Below are positions 63,480-64,000 of a stretch of 64,000 bases of DNA, piece by piece (the stretch's first letter is position 1; each line of letters begins with the position of its first letter). The stretch lies in contig NZ_CP108081.1 of NCBI RefSeq assembly GCF_036182465.1, positions 310,001 to 374,000 on the forward strand. The letters are read 5' to 3'. Made by a program: the position numbers and the translations under genes. The notes beneath the pieces were generated by a model. It did no database searches and was not told the origin of the DNA. It saw only the letters and a program-made list of their open reading frames with translations. This DNA comes from Streptomyces sp. NBC_00258. Its GTDB lineage: Bacteria > Actinomycetota > Actinomycetes > Streptomycetales > Streptomycetaceae.

Positions 63480-64000
63480 GTGAAGAGTCTCGCCCCTGAA
63501 CAGTCCGCTGACGCCGCGTTGGGTGTCCTGTCCCACTTTCGTGTCCAGTTCTACGACTGCCTCTACACCCGGGCGGATGCGCTCTTCGAGCTGACCGACG
63601 CGGTGCTGTGCTCGGACGGCCCGGTGACGTCGCTGGTCGAGTTGACGCTCACGGCCGAGCACCGGCGTGGGCACGGGGCGATGCACGACGCGGTTAACCA
63701 CGGCTGGCTGGAACCGCGCCGCCTGCGCAGGCTGCTGGCCTCCACGCCGCTGCCGCGTGCCGCTGACGGGCGGATCGTGCTCGCGGTCGACGTGAGCAAC
63801 TGGCTGCGTCCCGACGCCCCCACCAGCCCGGACTTGCTGTTCTGTCACGTCTATGGGCGGGGCCGCAGCGCTGATCAGTTCATCCCCGGCTGGCCCTATT
63901 CCTTCGTCGCCGCGCTGGAGACGGGACGCACGTCCTGGACGGCCGTGCTGGACGCGATCCGGCTGGGGCCGACCGACGACGCCACCGCGGTGACCGCCAC
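63480..64000 (+). CDS. Transposase (IS701-like), partial
   Basis: An open frame of 173 codons running off the window end: KSLAPEQSADAALGVLSHFR, VQFYDCLYTRADALFELTDA, TAEHRRGHGAMHDAVNHGW, IVLAVDVSNWLRPDA (probable first catalytic Asp) and CHVYGRGRSADQFIPGWPY. This matches the Streptomyces transposase group usually placed near IS701. The C-terminal catalytic residues lie beyond the window. GTG start fits AAGGAA upstream. Because no stop is in the window it could be missed by gene finders. Confidence 0.75.
   Translation, partial: MKSLAPEQSADAALGVLSHFRVQFYDCLYTRADALFELTDAVLCSDGPVTSLVELTLTAEHRRGHGAMHDAVNHGWLEPRRLRRLLASTPLPRAADGRIVLAVDVSNWLRPDAPTSPDLLFCHVYGRGRSADQFIPGWPYSFVAALETGRTSWTAVLDAIRLGPTDDATAVTA

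Overview
The window looks like accessory DNA from a high-GC actinomycete, most likely a Streptomyces or close relative: a chromosome arm or a large plasmid. The evidence is the strong G/C bias at third codon positions, GTG starts with purine-rich ribosome binding sites, and families typical of the genus (DUF397 with XRE/DUF5753, XRE-STAND-WD40, DUF574 methyltransferase, PucR regulator, many small secreted proteins). I saw no rRNA, tRNA, CRISPR array or replication gene.

Layout. 0-2.4 kb: a thymidylate-synthase-like gene, a gene of the 5-hydroxymethyl-dU kinase helical/aGPT-pyrophosphorylase family and a small putative DNA-binding protein, a probable thymine-base modification cassette. 2.9-6.8 kb: a two-gene conflict-type module, a TRYPCO1-like protein and a fusion of trypsin, STAND NTPase, histidine kinase and receiver. 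7.3-10.5 kb: two alpha/beta hydrolases around a PucR-type regulator. 11-16.6 kb: unassigned proteins (GNAT-like, SEC-C, DUF4238, RHH, small membrane). 16.8-17.6 kb: a decayed aph(3'')-like gene. 18.7-22.5 kb: an ABC three-component (ABC-3C) operon, followed by a GIY-YIG protein.

23.8-30.6 kb is a graveyard of mobile DNA (ISAs1 with an internal stop, IS110 and ISL3 fragments, broken cbrC and nuclease genes) with an intact tlpA-ccdA pair inside it. 31.8-36.8 kb carries a DUF397/XRE pair, a FrnE-like oxidoreductase, a divergent hxlR/azoR pair, a truncated NAD(P)-binding gene cut by an ISL3 remnant, and a DUF574 methyltransferase. 38.9-50.1 kb has a second set of conflict-type genes: a zinc-ribbon/Vsr-like predicted nuclease, an NB-ARC/TPR protein with a small coupled partner, and an XRE-STAND-WD40 giant. 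50.3-52.3 kb has small secreted and cytoplasmic proteins.

52.4-56.9 kb is a nested insertion: an IS256-family element carries an ISL3 element (33-bp perfect inverted repeats, 8-bp target duplication) in one end and an IS110 element inside its transposase gene. The IS110 leader contains guide-like segments that match its own insertion site and its own ends, as expected for a bridge RNA. 57.4-60.7 kb: a DEAD/DEAH helicase with a translationally coupled partner, between relic IS ends. 61-63.4 kb: a LysR regulator divergent from nmrA-like and darcynin genes. The window ends inside a transposase gene whose ribosome binding site lies in a hairpin.

Taken together, three STAND-type NTPases, an ABC-3C operon, a base-modification cassette and at least seven IS events suggest a defence/conflict island. 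The strongest leads are the bridge-RNA match, the four-domain STAND/two-component fusion, and the NB-ARC plus zinc-ribbon nuclease neighbourhood. All family calls come from reading motifs; none was checked by search.
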